Virus record (IMG/VR): IMGVR_UViG_3300027743_000002
Coordinates: 1-64,000 of that record
DNA from: a virus
Direction: 5' to 3' (one strand)
Length of the DNA: 64,000 nucleotides
The notes beneath the pieces were generated by a model. That model was not told where the DNA came from, made no database searches, and saw only the letters and a list, made by a program, of their open reading frames with translations. Within the stretch, counting starts at the first letter, position 1, and the number at the start of each line of letters is the position of its first letter. Shown here one piece after another: positions 52,477-60,157 of the stretch. Position numbers and translations under genes: made by a program.

Positions 52477-52883
52477 TTTGCTTTTGGCCCCGCAGCGGCG
52501 ACGGTTTTGTACTCAAGTCCCCATCCGTACTTAGCCGCGTCTCCGTGCCATGCTTCCGCAACCTCATACAAAGTTTCGATGAACAGTGGCCCATGCGGAC
52601 GACGCGCACCGCTCCGCGTGCGTCCGTAACCATTGCGTTTGAAGTTCAGCAAGTGAGCGAACTCATGCAAGAGCAAGTTAGTTGTGCCAATCCACGAACG
52701 CGCACCCGCAAAGATTGTCCATTGTTCTAACTTCGCGTGTCCCCGAACTCCGTCGATAGACCATGCCAAGTTGGGCATTGGGACATTGAAGTGAACCGCG
52801 AGTATCGCTAACAACTCTAAGGCCTCCGTCTTGAGTAAGCGGTCTCCCGTGCGCTTGAATTCCCGTTCTTGTTGTCGTGTCAT
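52473..52883 (-). CDS. SprT-like HExxH metallopeptidase
   Basis: A 136-residue protein with LLLHEFAHLLN: zinc ligands His73 and His77 and catalytic Glu74. RRPHG at residue 97 is a candidate third ligand. The layout fits SprT/WLM-type minimal metallopeptidases that phages encode. An extended -10 promoter lies 43 bases upstream. The substrate is unknown; DNA-protein crosslink processing is known for SprT relatives. Confidence 0.65.
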   Translation of the reverse strand: MTRQQEREFKRTGDRLLKTEALELLAILAVHFNVPMPNLAWSIDGVRGHAKLEQWTIFAGARSWIGTTNLLLHEFAHLLNFKRNGYGRTRSGARRPHGPLFIETLYEVAEAWHGDAAKYGWGLEYKTVAAAGPKAK

Positions 52884-52925
52884 TTATCTTTCCTTCTCTG
52901 AAAGATTGTTTCAATGTTCACAGAT

Positions 52926-52934
52926 AGTATAACA
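52926..52934 (-). promoter_or_regulatory. extended -10 promoter
   Basis: On the minus strand TGTTATACT lies 43-51 bases before the peptidase start. A TTGACA just upstream is too close (7 bases) to be its -35. The surrounding ~90 bases are AT-rich and hold no gene. Confidence 0.5.
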
Positions 52935-53024
52935 CGGCTGTCAATACCCCTTGCGCTGAAAGTGGCTGAATTAAGAGTGGAAAGTGTAAATTCATTGAGC
53001 AAAGTTGCATTGAAAATAAATTTC

Positions 53025-53318
53025 TCACCAACATTTCCAAGCGAACGTGCGCTCTGCTTTTTTCCAGTATGGAAGTATCAACAGCGGGAGTTCCTTGAAT
53101 TCAACTTGCTGCTCTCGTTCTGCTTCACGGTCATACACGTCTTGTTTGGCTCGTAGCAGAGAGAGTTGATAGTCATGCTCATAGCGGGCTAAGAGGCTGT
53201 GACTTTGTAGATCGTCTGTGCCCCTGGGAGTGGCGCGTTTATTTAGTGGCTCACCACACTCACGGCAGTTGGCTTCATTGGGGGTGGGGACGTGACAGTC
53301 CTTGCATAGCACTAGCAT
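53025..53318 (-). CDS. zinc-ribbon hypothetical protein
   Basis: Starts at ATG 53318 with AAGGAG 9-10 bases upstream. The 97 residues open with LCKDCHVPTPNEANCRECG, a zinc ribbon, followed by a charged helix. Function is unknown. Confidence 0.5.
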   Translation of the reverse strand: MLVLCKDCHVPTPNEANCRECGEPLNKRATPRGTDDLQSHSLLARYEHDYQLSLLRAKQDVYDREAEREQQVEFKELPLLILPYWKKAERTFAWKCW

Positions 53319-53569
53319 CGGGTTTCTTCTCCTTTGTTGCGGCATCTTTCTTCCAAGCGAGCGCGTAGTACATCTCCGTAGCGTCTTTGGCCGACGACCT
53401 TGTTCTCGCCCAATTCATGCTCATGCAAGGCGATTAGCTGAGTCGTGGCGCGACGGACGTTGGTAGGGGAGCCAAAACAGACTCGCGGGCCTACGTCGAT
53501 GCGGGCTAAGTAGATACTCTGACCACAGACGCGACAGATGTAGGGGTAGTGTGATTTACGGTGTGTCAT
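53312..53569 (-). CDS. hypothetical protein with CxxC knuckle
   Basis: Starts at ATG 53569 in an ATGA overlap. The 85-residue basic protein has YICRVCGQSIYL near its start. No family is recognised. Confidence 0.5.
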   Translation of the reverse strand: MTHRKSHYPYICRVCGQSIYLARIDVGPRVCFGSPTNVRRATTQLIALHEHELGENKVVGQRRYGDVLRARLEERCRNKGEETRC

Positions 53570-53772
53570 AGAGGTCTCACTTCCGCAGGGAGTCCACAAC
53601 ATTTCGGCCACTTGAGCGCGTACTTGCTCATCTGCTCCGGTGTCTTAGTGCTGGTACGGAAACAGATCGGGCAACTAAGAACTGCGCCTTTGGGCCACGC
53701 TAGTTTCTCAATGTTCTTGAGAGCCTTAGCAGATAAAGCAATGGTCTTTAATGATTCAGGGTTGTTGTTCAT
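53566..53772 (-). CDS. hypothetical protein with Cys pairs
   Basis: Starts at ATG 53772, just after the preceding stop. The 68-residue protein has LSCPICFR and KCCG, a likely zinc site. Function is unknown. Confidence 0.45.
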   Translation of the reverse strand: MNNNPESLKTIALSAKALKNIEKLAWPKGAVLSCPICFRTSTKTPEQMSKYALKWPKCCGLPAEVRPL

Positions 53773-53776
53773 ATCT

Positions 53777-54082
53777 TTAGTCAACACGTAACTGTCCGGT
53801 TGCCCGTGCGTAATCATCAATCAGCCTAAGAGTGCTTGTCACAGCAAACGTAACCGCTGCGTGAAAAGTTGGATCGTATTCCCACAACCAATGAAATCGG
53901 TTTTGTTGGCCGTCTGGTGCTTGTGGCCCACTTGGGTAACACGCTGCGATTCCTAACCCTATGGCGTAAATCAAATAGCCTTCTAACTCGCGGCGGTTGG
54001 TCGGTGCTTCCGCTCGTTGCTTATCTCGTGCTGCGTTTACTAAGGCTTGCGCGGCTTTTAGATCAAATGGCTCATTGCTCAT
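53777..54082 (-). CDS. hypothetical protein
   Basis: A 101-residue alpha-rich protein, Ala- and aromatic-rich (FHWLWEYDPTFHAAV). It overlaps the next upstream gene by ATGA. No family is recognised. Confidence 0.45.
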   Translation of the reverse strand: MSNEPFDLKAAQALVNAARDKQRAEAPTNRRELEGYLIYAIGLGIAACYPSGPQAPDGQQNRFHWLWEYDPTFHAAVTFAVTSTLRLIDDYARATGQLRVD

Positions 54083-54417
54083 CTTCCATACCCCGCTATC
54101 TCTCGCGCTTCAGCACTCTCAGCGAGCCTTTGATACTCCGCAAGTTGATGGTCTACTTTCAAGGGGTTGAATGGTTTCCATTTCCCCGACCGCTGCCGAT
54201 AGCCCCAATGCTTCAACACGAAGGCCCAAAGAGTTAAGTCCTTCACGGTCATGTTAATGTCGTAGCGTCTGCCCGCGTTCAAATTTAAGCGGAAGGTGTC
54301 CCGCCAGATTTCCACAGCCTCACTTGAACCGCAGAGGTCGTTAAGGATTTCTTGTTCTTCGTTACGTTGTTCTTGGAGTAGTGATGTTTGCATTTCGTCG
54401 CTGCCTTTCTGCTTCAT
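54079..54417 (-). CDS. hypothetical protein
   Basis: A 112-residue charged helical protein overlapping both neighbours by four bases. A second in-frame ATG at codon 9 is an alternative start. No domain is recognised. Confidence 0.45.
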   Translation of the reverse strand: MKQKGSDEMQTSLLQEQRNEEQEILNDLCGSSEAVEIWRDTFRLNLNAGRRYDINMTVKDLTLWAFVLKHWGYRQRSGKWKPFNPLKVDHQLAEYQRLAESAEAREIAGYGR

Positions 54418-54617
54418 CGTTTACGTGGTTTCGGCCCCGTTTTTGTATTGCGGTCTTTCATCTTCTGAAACTGCATTGGGGTGAACGTCATGGCTCGCCC
54501 AATCCAGCTTGGCTTAATTCGCAACTGCTTGGCGATTTCTCTTACGCGCTTCTGCGTTAGCCCAAGACTGTGAGCAATCATCTGCGTGGTTAAAGACACT
54601 TCGGTATTATAGGACAT
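54414..54617 (-). CDS. helix-turn-helix protein
   Basis: A 67-residue basic protein. TTQMIAHSLGLTQKRVREIA is a clear helix-turn-helix and the C-terminus is basic (KTGPKPRKR). It is the first gene left of the non-coding structured region and may regulate it. Confidence 0.6.
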   Translation of the reverse strand: MSYNTEVSLTTQMIAHSLGLTQKRVREIAKQLRIKPSWIGRAMTFTPMQFQKMKDRNTKTGPKPRKR

Positions 54618-54683
54618 TGGCGCACCTAATCCAAGAGGTTATTTAGAATTACCTTGCGTTGAGTTCGAGAAACTTTGTAAAAT

Positions 54684-55263
54684 GCGGGGATTGAAAAGCA
54701 GTAGGGCCGAAATGTAGGTTTATTTACACTCGGCCCCAAGATACCGCCAACGGCAGCGACGCTGTAGCGATGTCCCAATCCTAGCACGACACGGGCATCG
54801 CTACAAGGTTCTTTTAAGTCCCGTGAGCACCTAATATGGCAATGACTAAAATTGCCAGCGTAAAAATCACGGACAAAGTTGAAGGCGGCAACTGATTCAC
54901 TAGCTGAAAAGCAAGCGAGAAACAAAGCGTCTCGCAGAAGGGCAGCGCAGTCAGAACAACCACTTCCTATGCTGATTAAATTCTTCATAGTCTTGCTAGG
55001 CAATCGCCGACGAACCGTGAACCTAGTCCCAAACGTGCAGAGACGCGAGCAATCGTGTCTCTATGGTAAAGAAGGTGGTGTACTCGCACGGTGCATCTTC
55101 AGGGTAAATTCTGACGACGTGAATCGCAAAGAATAAGGCTCCCGTTAAGCAACTACAGTTACCTCTCCTAACTAATCCCGCGCACAAGGGATAAGGGTTC
55201 GGTGCGCTCTCTTGAACTGACTGCCCGCCCTTCTTAACGGAGGAGCGGGTAGTCTTGTTTTAT
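54684..55263 (+). ncRNA. candidate large structured non-coding RNA
   Basis: About 580 bases without a credible gene. Hairpins include 54704-54736 (GGGCCGA/TCGGCCC plus TGTA/TACA), 54763-54805 (13 bp with one bulge) and 54818-54874 (8 bp with a bulge around an inner 7-bp TGGCAAT/ATTGCCA stem). Others are AGTTG/CAACT at 54877-54893, GCGAGA/TCTCGC near 54917, and 55039-55062 (10 bp with GCAA tetraloop). GCGCAC/GTGCGC spans 55180-55207. GGGATT (54687-54692) can pair with AATCCC (55174-55179). Wobble pairs are G-U only on the plus strand. TTGCGT-18-TAAAAT (54654-54683) is a weak plus-strand promoter. Size and style recall ornate RNAs such as ROOL or GOLLD. Confidence 0.55.
55220..55263 (+). terminator. 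intrinsic terminator of the structured RNA
   Basis: ACTGCCCGC (55220-55228) pairs with GCGGGTAGT (55245-55253). Four further pairs lie inside, around the loop TTAACG, and CTTGTTTTAT follows. Its two wobble pairs (G-T and T-G) are allowed only on the plus strand. No plus-strand protein gene ends here. Confidence 0.7.
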
Positions 55264-55266
55264 GCG

Positions 55267-55821
55267 TTAGGTAAATTGCCCATCTCGCGGCATTTTAACT
55301 TCTAAGCCTTCGGACGTTAGTTGAGTAACCATTGACATAGCAAATTCGGTTTCAACAAATCGCTCGGCGTTTTCACGGTTCCAGCCACCGTCCCCGCGAT
55401 ATTGATCCCAAAAGTCTCCATTGGTCACGAGGTAGTCAACTATCTCGGCTTTTGTGGCAAAGGCTGGTGTAACAGGCGTACCCTCAGAAACCGTTTCGTA
55501 CATCTGAAACCAAGTGGCTTCTTCTTCAGTCCACTTTGGACGGTAACCATCTCGCTCTGGTGGTGAGCCGTTCCATTCCCAATAGTAGCGGGTTTCACCG
55601 TCGCCGTATTCAGCGCGATCCGGATCGTCTCCGGCCTCCCATGCTACAAGCCCCGCGATCCATTCTTCTGCGGTTGACTCATAATCTCGGTCATAGAGCG
55701 GGCGAAGACACATACCTCCATTTTTCTTAGCGTCGTCACATCCTCCAGTCCACGGAGAATGTTCGCACTGTTGGCGGGGATGTTCCCAATTCGGTATAAC
55801 CTTGCGGATTTCTCGTCCCAT
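55267..55821 (-). CDS. conserved phage protein of unknown function
   Basis: A 184-residue protein behind AGGAGG. The opening REIRKVIPNWEHPR, the Tyr/Trp-rich RYYWEWNGSPPERDGYRP and the segment MYETVSEGTPVTPAF belong to a protein type I recognise as widespread in phage genomes but uncharacterised. Acidic and probably cytoplasmic. It ends four bases from the structured RNA terminator. Confidence 0.6.
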   Translation of the reverse strand: MGREIRKVIPNWEHPRQQCEHSPWTGGCDDAKKNGGMCLRPLYDRDYESTAEEWIAGLVAWEAGDDPDRAEYGDGETRYYWEWNGSPPERDGYRPKWTEEEATWFQMYETVSEGTPVTPAFATKAEIVDYLVTNGDFWDQYRGDGGWNRENAERFVETEFAMSMVTQLTSEGLEVKMPRDGQFT

Positions 55822-55851
55822 AACTACCTCCTAATTTGTGATACATAAAGG

Positions 55852-55951
55852 TTTAACGGAGAGCGGGCTGTCGAGTCTCTAGGGGATTGCGCGGGGTTGA
55901 GTTCTCACCCCAACTAGCGACCGCGAGGTCATTAACGAGACAGTCTCCCGC
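55852..55951 (-). promoter_or_regulatory. structured intergenic element B
   Basis: GCGGG-CTGTC (55863-55872) pairs with GACAG-TCT-CCCGC (55939-55951, three-base bulge). Inside is a GGGGT/ACCCC hairpin (55893-55911). On the minus strand it is followed by TCCGTTAAACCTTT, shared with element A. It lies between two minus-strand genes, so it is either a terminator-like structure or a leader element for the gene at 55821. Confidence 0.5.
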
Positions 55952-55960
55952 GCAAACTTG

Positions 55961-56662
55961 TCAAAACGGAGCATCCTCCAAATCATCAGGTGGCTCACTT
56001 AAAGCCGGATCGGGAGCGTCACGATATGGATCATTATCTTCTAAGCCTTTATTTCCGCTAGGGTCGGTATCTACTTGCTGGTTTCTCAGCGGTCTCAGGG
56101 CTTGTGCCGCGTCGATAGTAGGAATGACGACATCTAGCATTCGCTGACACAGAAAGTCTTCCTGTGCCCCGTAATCCCACTTGCCGCTTGCCCGCTGAAT
56201 TGGTTCCGGCAAGTCGTGAGGGTTCTCACGGGTGTATTTCTGAGGAACCGAGACTCCATCCTGTTGCACGTTGAACGCGGTCGTGTCAGTCTTACGATCT
56301 GTCCAAGCAGAGAAACGAACAGGCTTACGGAAGTCCACATTTTCTGCCACCTTCATCCAGCGGGAGTTGATGCGTGAGTCAAACGCAATATCAAGAGAAC
56401 AGGGCGTACCGTCGGCATCAATGTGAATATTCCACCCCCTGAATTTCCGACCATTGTATTCACGGTCGTACCACTCCATTTTGGTGACGTAGCCGGAAAC
56501 GGCTTTGTAGGGCTTGATCCACTTGGTGTACTCCGTACCGTCACGGAGAGTCCCGTCAATCCGCTTGTATCCATCGCGTTCGGTCTTGCTGGTTTGGCAT
56601 ATTTGGCCGTGAGAAATCTTAAGAAAGATCGCTCCAGTATCGTCGTAAGTTTCGAGTCCCAT
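55961..56662 (-). CDS. single-stranded DNA-binding-like protein
   Basis: A 233-residue protein. The first ~145 residues are beta-rich with conserved aromatic positions (WIKPYKAVSGYV, FRGWNIHI), as in OB-fold SSBs. The C-terminus is disordered and acidic, ending DDLEDAPF, like the acidic tip by which SSBs recruit partners. It neighbours a Cas4-like exonuclease, a typical replication/recombination pairing. Gene order and tail support it; the OB fold is inferred. Confidence 0.55.
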   Translation of the reverse strand: MGLETYDDTGAIFLKISHGQICQTSKTERDGYKRIDGTLRDGTEYTKWIKPYKAVSGYVTKMEWYDREYNGRKFRGWNIHIDADGTPCSLDIAFDSRINSRWMKVAENVDFRKPVRFSAWTDRKTDTTAFNVQQDGVSVPQKYTRENPHDLPEPIQRASGKWDYGAQEDFLCQRMLDVVIPTIDAAQALRPLRNQQVDTDPSGNKGLEDNDPYRDAPDPALSEPPDDLEDAPF

Positions 56663-56695
56663 TTGAGTTCCTTTCGTTGGTTAAGGCGAGCAGTC

Positions 56696-57493
56696 TTACT
56701 TAGTCTCGCTTGGGTTAAAGGGAATAGTCTGAGCTGGTAGTTTTTGGCATTTATCCAAGAACCCGCAGTAAAGACACGGCCATTTCTTCGACTTCGGATC
56801 AAGGATAACCTCACCCTCAAATTCTCGTGCGGGTAATTGGTCGTTCTCCACGCTCCGAACTATCCATCTCAGACGTTCAATTTCAGCTTGTATTTTATCA
56901 TCTAAATCCTTGATTTTGAACCGGAATTCAGCGAAAATAGGCTCATCCTTTGCCGCTGTTTTACGAGCGTAAATGATGTGTAGATACGTGGCCCCAAGAG
57001 CCTTTGCGGAAATTCCAACTTGTAAAATATTTTCCGGCTTGGCTCCTTCAGCCACCATGTCTTTCTTGTTCCATTGACCGTTTGATTTCAACTTCTTTCC
57101 GGTGATTAGTTTGAACGCAAAGTCAGAGACAGACTTGATTTCGCCGCAGACCAATTCACCGTCTTCGGCGTGGTAGAGCAAGTCGGCGCGAACGGTAATG
57201 AAGTCTTCGTACGCGCCACTGATTTCTTTCTCGCCGTGGGTGGCCGCGAGCATAGTGGCTTGGATAATGTCGTGAACATGATCACCAAGCGAGAAGTTAA
57301 AGAGCGCGTCTCCGGTAATTGGGTTGGACGCTTCGACGCCCATAACTCGAAAGGCAATCTGTCGAGCGCACGCTCCTGCTGATGATGCGTTGGCATGGAG
57401 TTTATCAGCGAGCAAAGAGGGCGCACGTTCTTCTGCGGCTTTCTTGGCTTCCAGATGTTTGAAAACTAAATCTTCAATTTTCGGTAGGGTCAT
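56696..57493 (-). CDS. Cas4/RecB-like PD-(D/E)XK exonuclease
   Basis: A 265-residue protein. Cys42 (GACARQIA) plus Cys240, Cys243 and Cys249 (WPCLYCGFLDKC) are arranged like the 4Fe-4S ligands of Cas4. The nuclease core has Asp104 (VRADLLY), Glu118 and Lys120 (CGEIKSV), with GDHVHDI upstream. It probably resects DNA ends for phage recombination. No CRISPR genes are nearby, so this is a stand-alone phage type. Confidence 0.8.
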   Translation of the reverse strand: MTLPKIEDLVFKHLEAKKAAEERAPSLLADKLHANASSAGACARQIAFRVMGVEASNPITGDALFNFSLGDHVHDIIQATMLAATHGEKEISGAYEDFITVRADLLYHAEDGELVCGEIKSVSDFAFKLITGKKLKSNGQWNKKDMVAEGAKPENILQVGISAKALGATYLHIIYARKTAAKDEPIFAEFRFKIKDLDDKIQAEIERLRWIVRSVENDQLPAREFEGEVILDPKSKKWPCLYCGFLDKCQKLPAQTIPFNPSETK

Positions 57494-57502
57494 TTGATTC
57501 CT

Positions 57503-57844
57503 TTAGAAGTTACTAGGTAGAGTTTCCTCAAGGTGGCGCAACATACTCTGTTGCACGCTAATGGTTGTTTGAATCGCCCGTAAACGCTCTCTATAGGCAT
57601 CCCGCGTTGCTTCTGCGATACGAGCCTCACGCATGAATTGAGCGACGATTAACACGGCTTCTGATTCACGCTGCTTCTGAGTTCCTTCACCGACCGAGAG
57701 AAAGGCTTTAGCCCACTCTACATCGTAGGTGCTACGCTTCTCAGCGGCATCTTTAATGGCTGATTCATAGCCGACGATAGCGGCACGAAGCGCGGAGATA
57801 AGGCGCGTTAGTTCGTTGTTGATAGTGATTAACTCGTTAGCCAT
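57503..57844 (-). CDS. coiled-coil hypothetical protein
   Basis: A 113-residue protein, almost entirely helical with heptads. The ATG follows the preceding stop (TAAATG). Function is unknown. Confidence 0.5.
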   Translation of the reverse strand: MANELITINNELTRLISALRAAIVGYESAIKDAAEKRSTYDVEWAKAFLSVGEGTQKQRESEAVLIVAQFMREARIAEATRDAYRERLRAIQTTISVQQSMLRHLEETLPSNF

Positions 57845-58030
57845 TTAATCCTCGTCAGCGGCGGCACACTCAGCACAAGGTTCTAGTGCGGAACAAAGTC
57901 CATTAGGCCACACACCGAGCGCAAACACGTCTTCATAGACTCGATACGCTTCATCCACATCACCGTATTGAGAGGTTTCAACCTCACGGCGGGATAGATC
58001 GTCAACAAGGGATTTAGTTGATTGGTACAT
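57845..58030 (-). CDS. hypothetical protein
   Basis: Starts at ATG 58030 in a TAATG overlap, in preference to an upstream in-frame start at 58060. The 61-residue acidic protein ends with paired Cys residues (CAECAAADED). Confidence 0.45.
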   Translation of the reverse strand: MYQSTKSLVDDLSRREVETSQYGDVDEAYRVYEDVFALGVWPNGLCSALEPCAECAAADED

Positions 58031-58296
58031 TATTCGGCGTCTCCTTTTACCTCGATACATTTCCTCCCCTCACACCCCTCAAGCGCGTCGAACATCTCTT
58101 GAATCTTGATAACTCGCCGCTGGCCGTTCCACTCTACGGTTATCGTCTCAGCCACGTTAAGCACCAAGAGAAAGTCCGATTGTGGCGCAGGGGGAGCAGT
58201 GATCGTAATGGTGTCAGCCTTTAGTTTCTGCGCTTGAACGGCCATGCTTCCGACCATCACGGCAAATAACGCTTGTACTGCGGTTCTTCGATTCAT
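58030..58296 (-). CDS. small exported protein with twin-arginine-like leader
   Basis: An 88-residue protein. NRRTAVQALFAVMVGSMAVQA is... a leader with two Arg before a hydrophobic core and an AxA-type end, read here in two parts (NRRTAVQAL, FAVMVGSMAVQA). The mature part is small and beta-like (ETITVEWNGQRRVIKI). Possibly a periplasmic phage factor. It overlaps both neighbours. Confidence 0.5.
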   Translation of the reverse strand: MNRRTAVQALFAVMVGSMAVQAQKLKADTITITAPPAPQSDFLLVLNVAETITVEWNGQRRVIKIQEMFDALEGCEGRKCIEVKGDAE

Positions 58297-58499
58297 CGGT
58301 AATACTCCTCCAGACTAATTCCCAACCCTTGCGCATCCGCTACTCCAAAGCAATCCTGGCACACGAGCTTTCCACCTTCCATTACTCCACAGTAAACATC
58401 TGTACATCTGAACCATCCTTCATGCTCAGGACAGAAATGACGTTGAGTTGGAAAGATTGCTGAATGTAGGACAGCAGCGCGTGTTTGTTCTGAGGGCAT
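58293..58499 (-). CDS. zinc-binding hypothetical protein
   Basis: A 68-residue protein with FCPEHEGWFRC and VCQDCFG, a probable zinc site. Its end overlaps the exported-protein gene by four bases. Function is unknown. Confidence 0.45.
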   Translation of the reverse strand: MPSEQTRAAVLHSAIFPTQRHFCPEHEGWFRCTDVYCGVMEGGKLVCQDCFGVADAQGLGISLEEYYR

Positions 58500-58508
58500 T
58501 TCAATCTC

Positions 58509-58655
58509 CTACTTGAGTCTATGGGTTAGGGGATCGTCCAACATCGCGGATACTTCTCTGACAGCTTCGTTAAAGCCCGCTCGATAGCCTGAGACATCCC
58601 CGATAACGAAGCCTACAAGCCCTGCGGCGATAGTAATCAAGATGTAGGTTGTCAT
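58509..58655 (-). CDS. small single-pass membrane protein (48 aa)
   Basis: ATG 58655 lies in a TAATG overlap. An N-terminal hydrophobic helix (TYILITIAAGLVGFVIG) is followed by a charged helix. It could be a membrane-associated early effector or a spanin/holin-like factor, with nothing decisive. Confidence 0.5.
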   Translation of the reverse strand: MTTYILITIAAGLVGFVIGDVSGYRAGFNEAVREVSAMLDDPLTHRLK

Positions 58656-58924
58656 TAGATTCTCTCAAATACGTGAAAGACTAAACCTTCAAATGTTAGT
58701 TGATAAGTACCGATGTATTTGCGACTTGTGAGCGGGCGCATTTCGTGACCCGTTCCGTAGATTTCGATATGCCGATCTTCCTTCGGGCGGGCATCATCAA
58801 CAACGGCCCACAAGCAAGGAATGTCATATTGGATTTGCACCGTCAGAATCTCTGCGCCTATCGGCATTGACAAGTCTTGCCCGTCAATGGTTCGCAGCGG
58901 GTACTTCCAAATCGTTTTAGCCAT
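58655..58924 (-). CDS. conserved phage protein (DUF7352-like)
   Basis: An 89-residue protein. IWKYPLRTIDGQDLSMPIGA, then PCLWAVVD, a GTGHEM segment and FHVFERI form a motif set I recognise from many small phage proteins of unknown role. Globular beta-rich. Ribosome site GGAGAAGG. Confidence 0.6.
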   Translation of the reverse strand: MAKTIWKYPLRTIDGQDLSMPIGAEILTVQIQYDIPCLWAVVDDARPKEDRHIEIYGTGHEMRPLTSRKYIGTYQLTFEGLVFHVFERI

Positions 58925-58933
58925 ACCTTCTCC

Positions 58934-59029
58934 TTATGAAACCGCCCACAGTAAAGCCGCATAAGCGACTACAATTAAAATCACTACTGCTAGCCCAAAG
59001 CAGTCTTGTTGAAAGTTACTTTTGTCCAT
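58934..59029 (-). CDS. very small membrane protein (31 aa)
   Basis: ATG 59029 with AAGGGGG upstream. One transmembrane helix (FGLAVVILIVVAYAALLWAV) makes up most of the peptide. It lies in an otherwise unfilled gap. Function is unknown. Confidence 0.45.
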   Translation of the reverse strand: MDKSNFQQDCFGLAVVILIVVAYAALLWAVS

Positions 59030-59038
59030 TTTGCCCCC

Positions 59039-59608
59039 TTAGTATCGTCGTTCCCGCGTGTTGCGCTCACACCACGCAGACGTTCGACCGCCGACAGCCA
59101 ATGACTTGCGGTATCGCTTCTTTAGCGCGGCTATCTCAGCCGCTTGGTCGCTATTCGGCACGTCCGGCCAAATGTCGAAGTAAACAAAGTGATACTTCTT
59201 GGCGGGCGGTTCCCATGTATGTACGTCAGCCTCAACAATGGTCAGTTTGGGATTGTCGTATAATGGCCCAATGAGCGCGATAACGTCAGCAGAACGCTCC
59301 AGCACTGTAACGCTGGCAACGTCAGACTGTTTCAGCAAAGGTTCAATGATTAACCCAAGACCTAAACCCGCAATCAAGACGTGTCCGAAGGCTCTGTTCA
59401 CAAAGTCTTGGTTGGTGTAGATTTCAAACTCCGCGTCAGTCATCCACAAACGCCCGTCGATGAACAAGCGCGTGTAAGTCTTGGCGGTGAGCGGTTGACC
59501 GTCTCTCGCCGCCCTCATGCGGGTTAGCATGTCGGGGGAATCGTGAACTACCTTTGCCGCGCCAAATGACGCCGCAGGGACTCGCTTATGTAAAGTTCCA
59601 GCTCTCAT
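59039..59608 (-). CDS. SAM-dependent methyltransferase-like protein
   Basis: Starts at ATG 59608 with GGAG 7 bases upstream; the longer TTG start would place the ribosome site inside the gene. The 189 residues have a Rossmann motif I (VLIAGLGLGLIIEPLL), VTVLERSADVIALI, and VEADVHTW then FVYFDIW, as in spermidine-synthase-fold methyltransferases. No DNA-methylase NPPY or catalytic Cys motif is seen. The substrate is unknown. Confidence 0.65.
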   Translation of the reverse strand: MRAGTLHKRVPAASFGAAKVVHDSPDMLTRMRAARDGQPLTAKTYTRLFIDGRLWMTDAEFEIYTNQDFVNRAFGHVLIAGLGLGLIIEPLLKQSDVASVTVLERSADVIALIGPLYDNPKLTIVEADVHTWEPPAKKYHFVYFDIWPDVPNSDQAAEIAALKKRYRKSLAVGGRTSAWCERNTRERRY

Positions 59609-59631
59609 TGTTTTCTCCAATCAAAGGTGAT

Positions 59632-59748
59632 TTACCAAACCTCCCGCAGGATATTAAACCCCACCACCATGAACCAGAGGATGACTAGCACGATGCCCAC
59701 GCGGGCAACGGTAGGTAAGTTGAAGAAGCTATCTAGTAAGCGGTTCAT
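59632..59748 (-). CDS. small membrane protein (38 aa)
   Basis: ATG 59748 overlaps the preceding stop (ATGA). A single transmembrane helix (RVGIVLVILWFMVVGFNI) is present. It fills the gap between two named genes. Function is unknown. Confidence 0.5.
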   Translation of the reverse strand: MNRLLDSFFNLPTVARVGIVLVILWFMVVGFNILREVW

Positions 59749-59984
59749 TCTTCGTAATCTCCTCTCACTATTCTTGGTTCATCATCTACCTCAGTAGCCC
59801 GCTGCTTCCACTTATCTATGGCTTTGTCTCGGTTGTAGTCCGTAGGGCCAGCAGCTTCACAGCGGTCACAAGTGACGTAGAAGAACTCGCGGCCAGAAAA
59901 AGTAGCTATCCCCCGCTCACGCTCTCGTGCTACATCTAGGTCAGGTGAGCCGCAAAAGGCGCAGAATCCTAGTTCATTAGGCAT
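59745..59984 (-). CDS. Lar-like zinc-ribbon protein
   Basis: A 79-residue protein. FCAFCGSPDLDV, CDRCEAAGP and a final KAIDKWKQR match the restriction-alleviation (Lar) protein pattern of phages. The function of most relatives is untested. Confidence 0.6.
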   Translation of the reverse strand: MPNELGFCAFCGSPDLDVARERERGIATFSGREFFYVTCDRCEAAGPTDYNRDKAIDKWKQRATEVDDEPRIVRGDYEE

Positions 59985-59986
59985 CC

Positions 59987-60157
59987 CTATTCTCCTTCAT
60001 CTTCCAAGTCGTCAGCTCCATAAACTCGATTACATAACTCACAGTAGTAGCCCGATTCCCAATAGGATTCGCGTCCACCATCAGGAGCCACAACCCCCGT
60101 GTCATACTGCCCGCTGACGGGTTCCAAGTCGGCGTGACCTTTGGGACATTTACTCAT
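59987..60157 (-). CDS. small zinc-ribbon protein (56 aa)
   Basis: ATG 60157 lies inside the end of the upstream gene (8-base overlap). SKCPKGH and YCELCNRVYG suggest one zinc site. The tail is acidic. Function is unknown. Confidence 0.5.
   Translation of the reverse strand: MSKCPKGHADLEPVSGQYDTGVVAPDGGRESYWESGYYCELCNRVYGADDLEDEGE

Noticed and set aside
52926-52944. TTGACA plus TATACT as a full promoter on the minus strand
   Set aside because: The two boxes are only seven bases apart. Only the extended -10 was kept.
54626-55003. A 125-codon minus-strand frame and an 85-codon plus-strand frame (54879-55136) in the structured region
   Set aside because: Neither has a ribosome site or a plausible protein composition, and both cross several strong hairpins. 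The segment is better explained as RNA.
56696-57493. CRISPR-Cas locus, suggested by the Cas4-like gene
   Set aside because: No repeats, spacers or other cas genes are present. The protein is a stand-alone phage recombination nuclease type.
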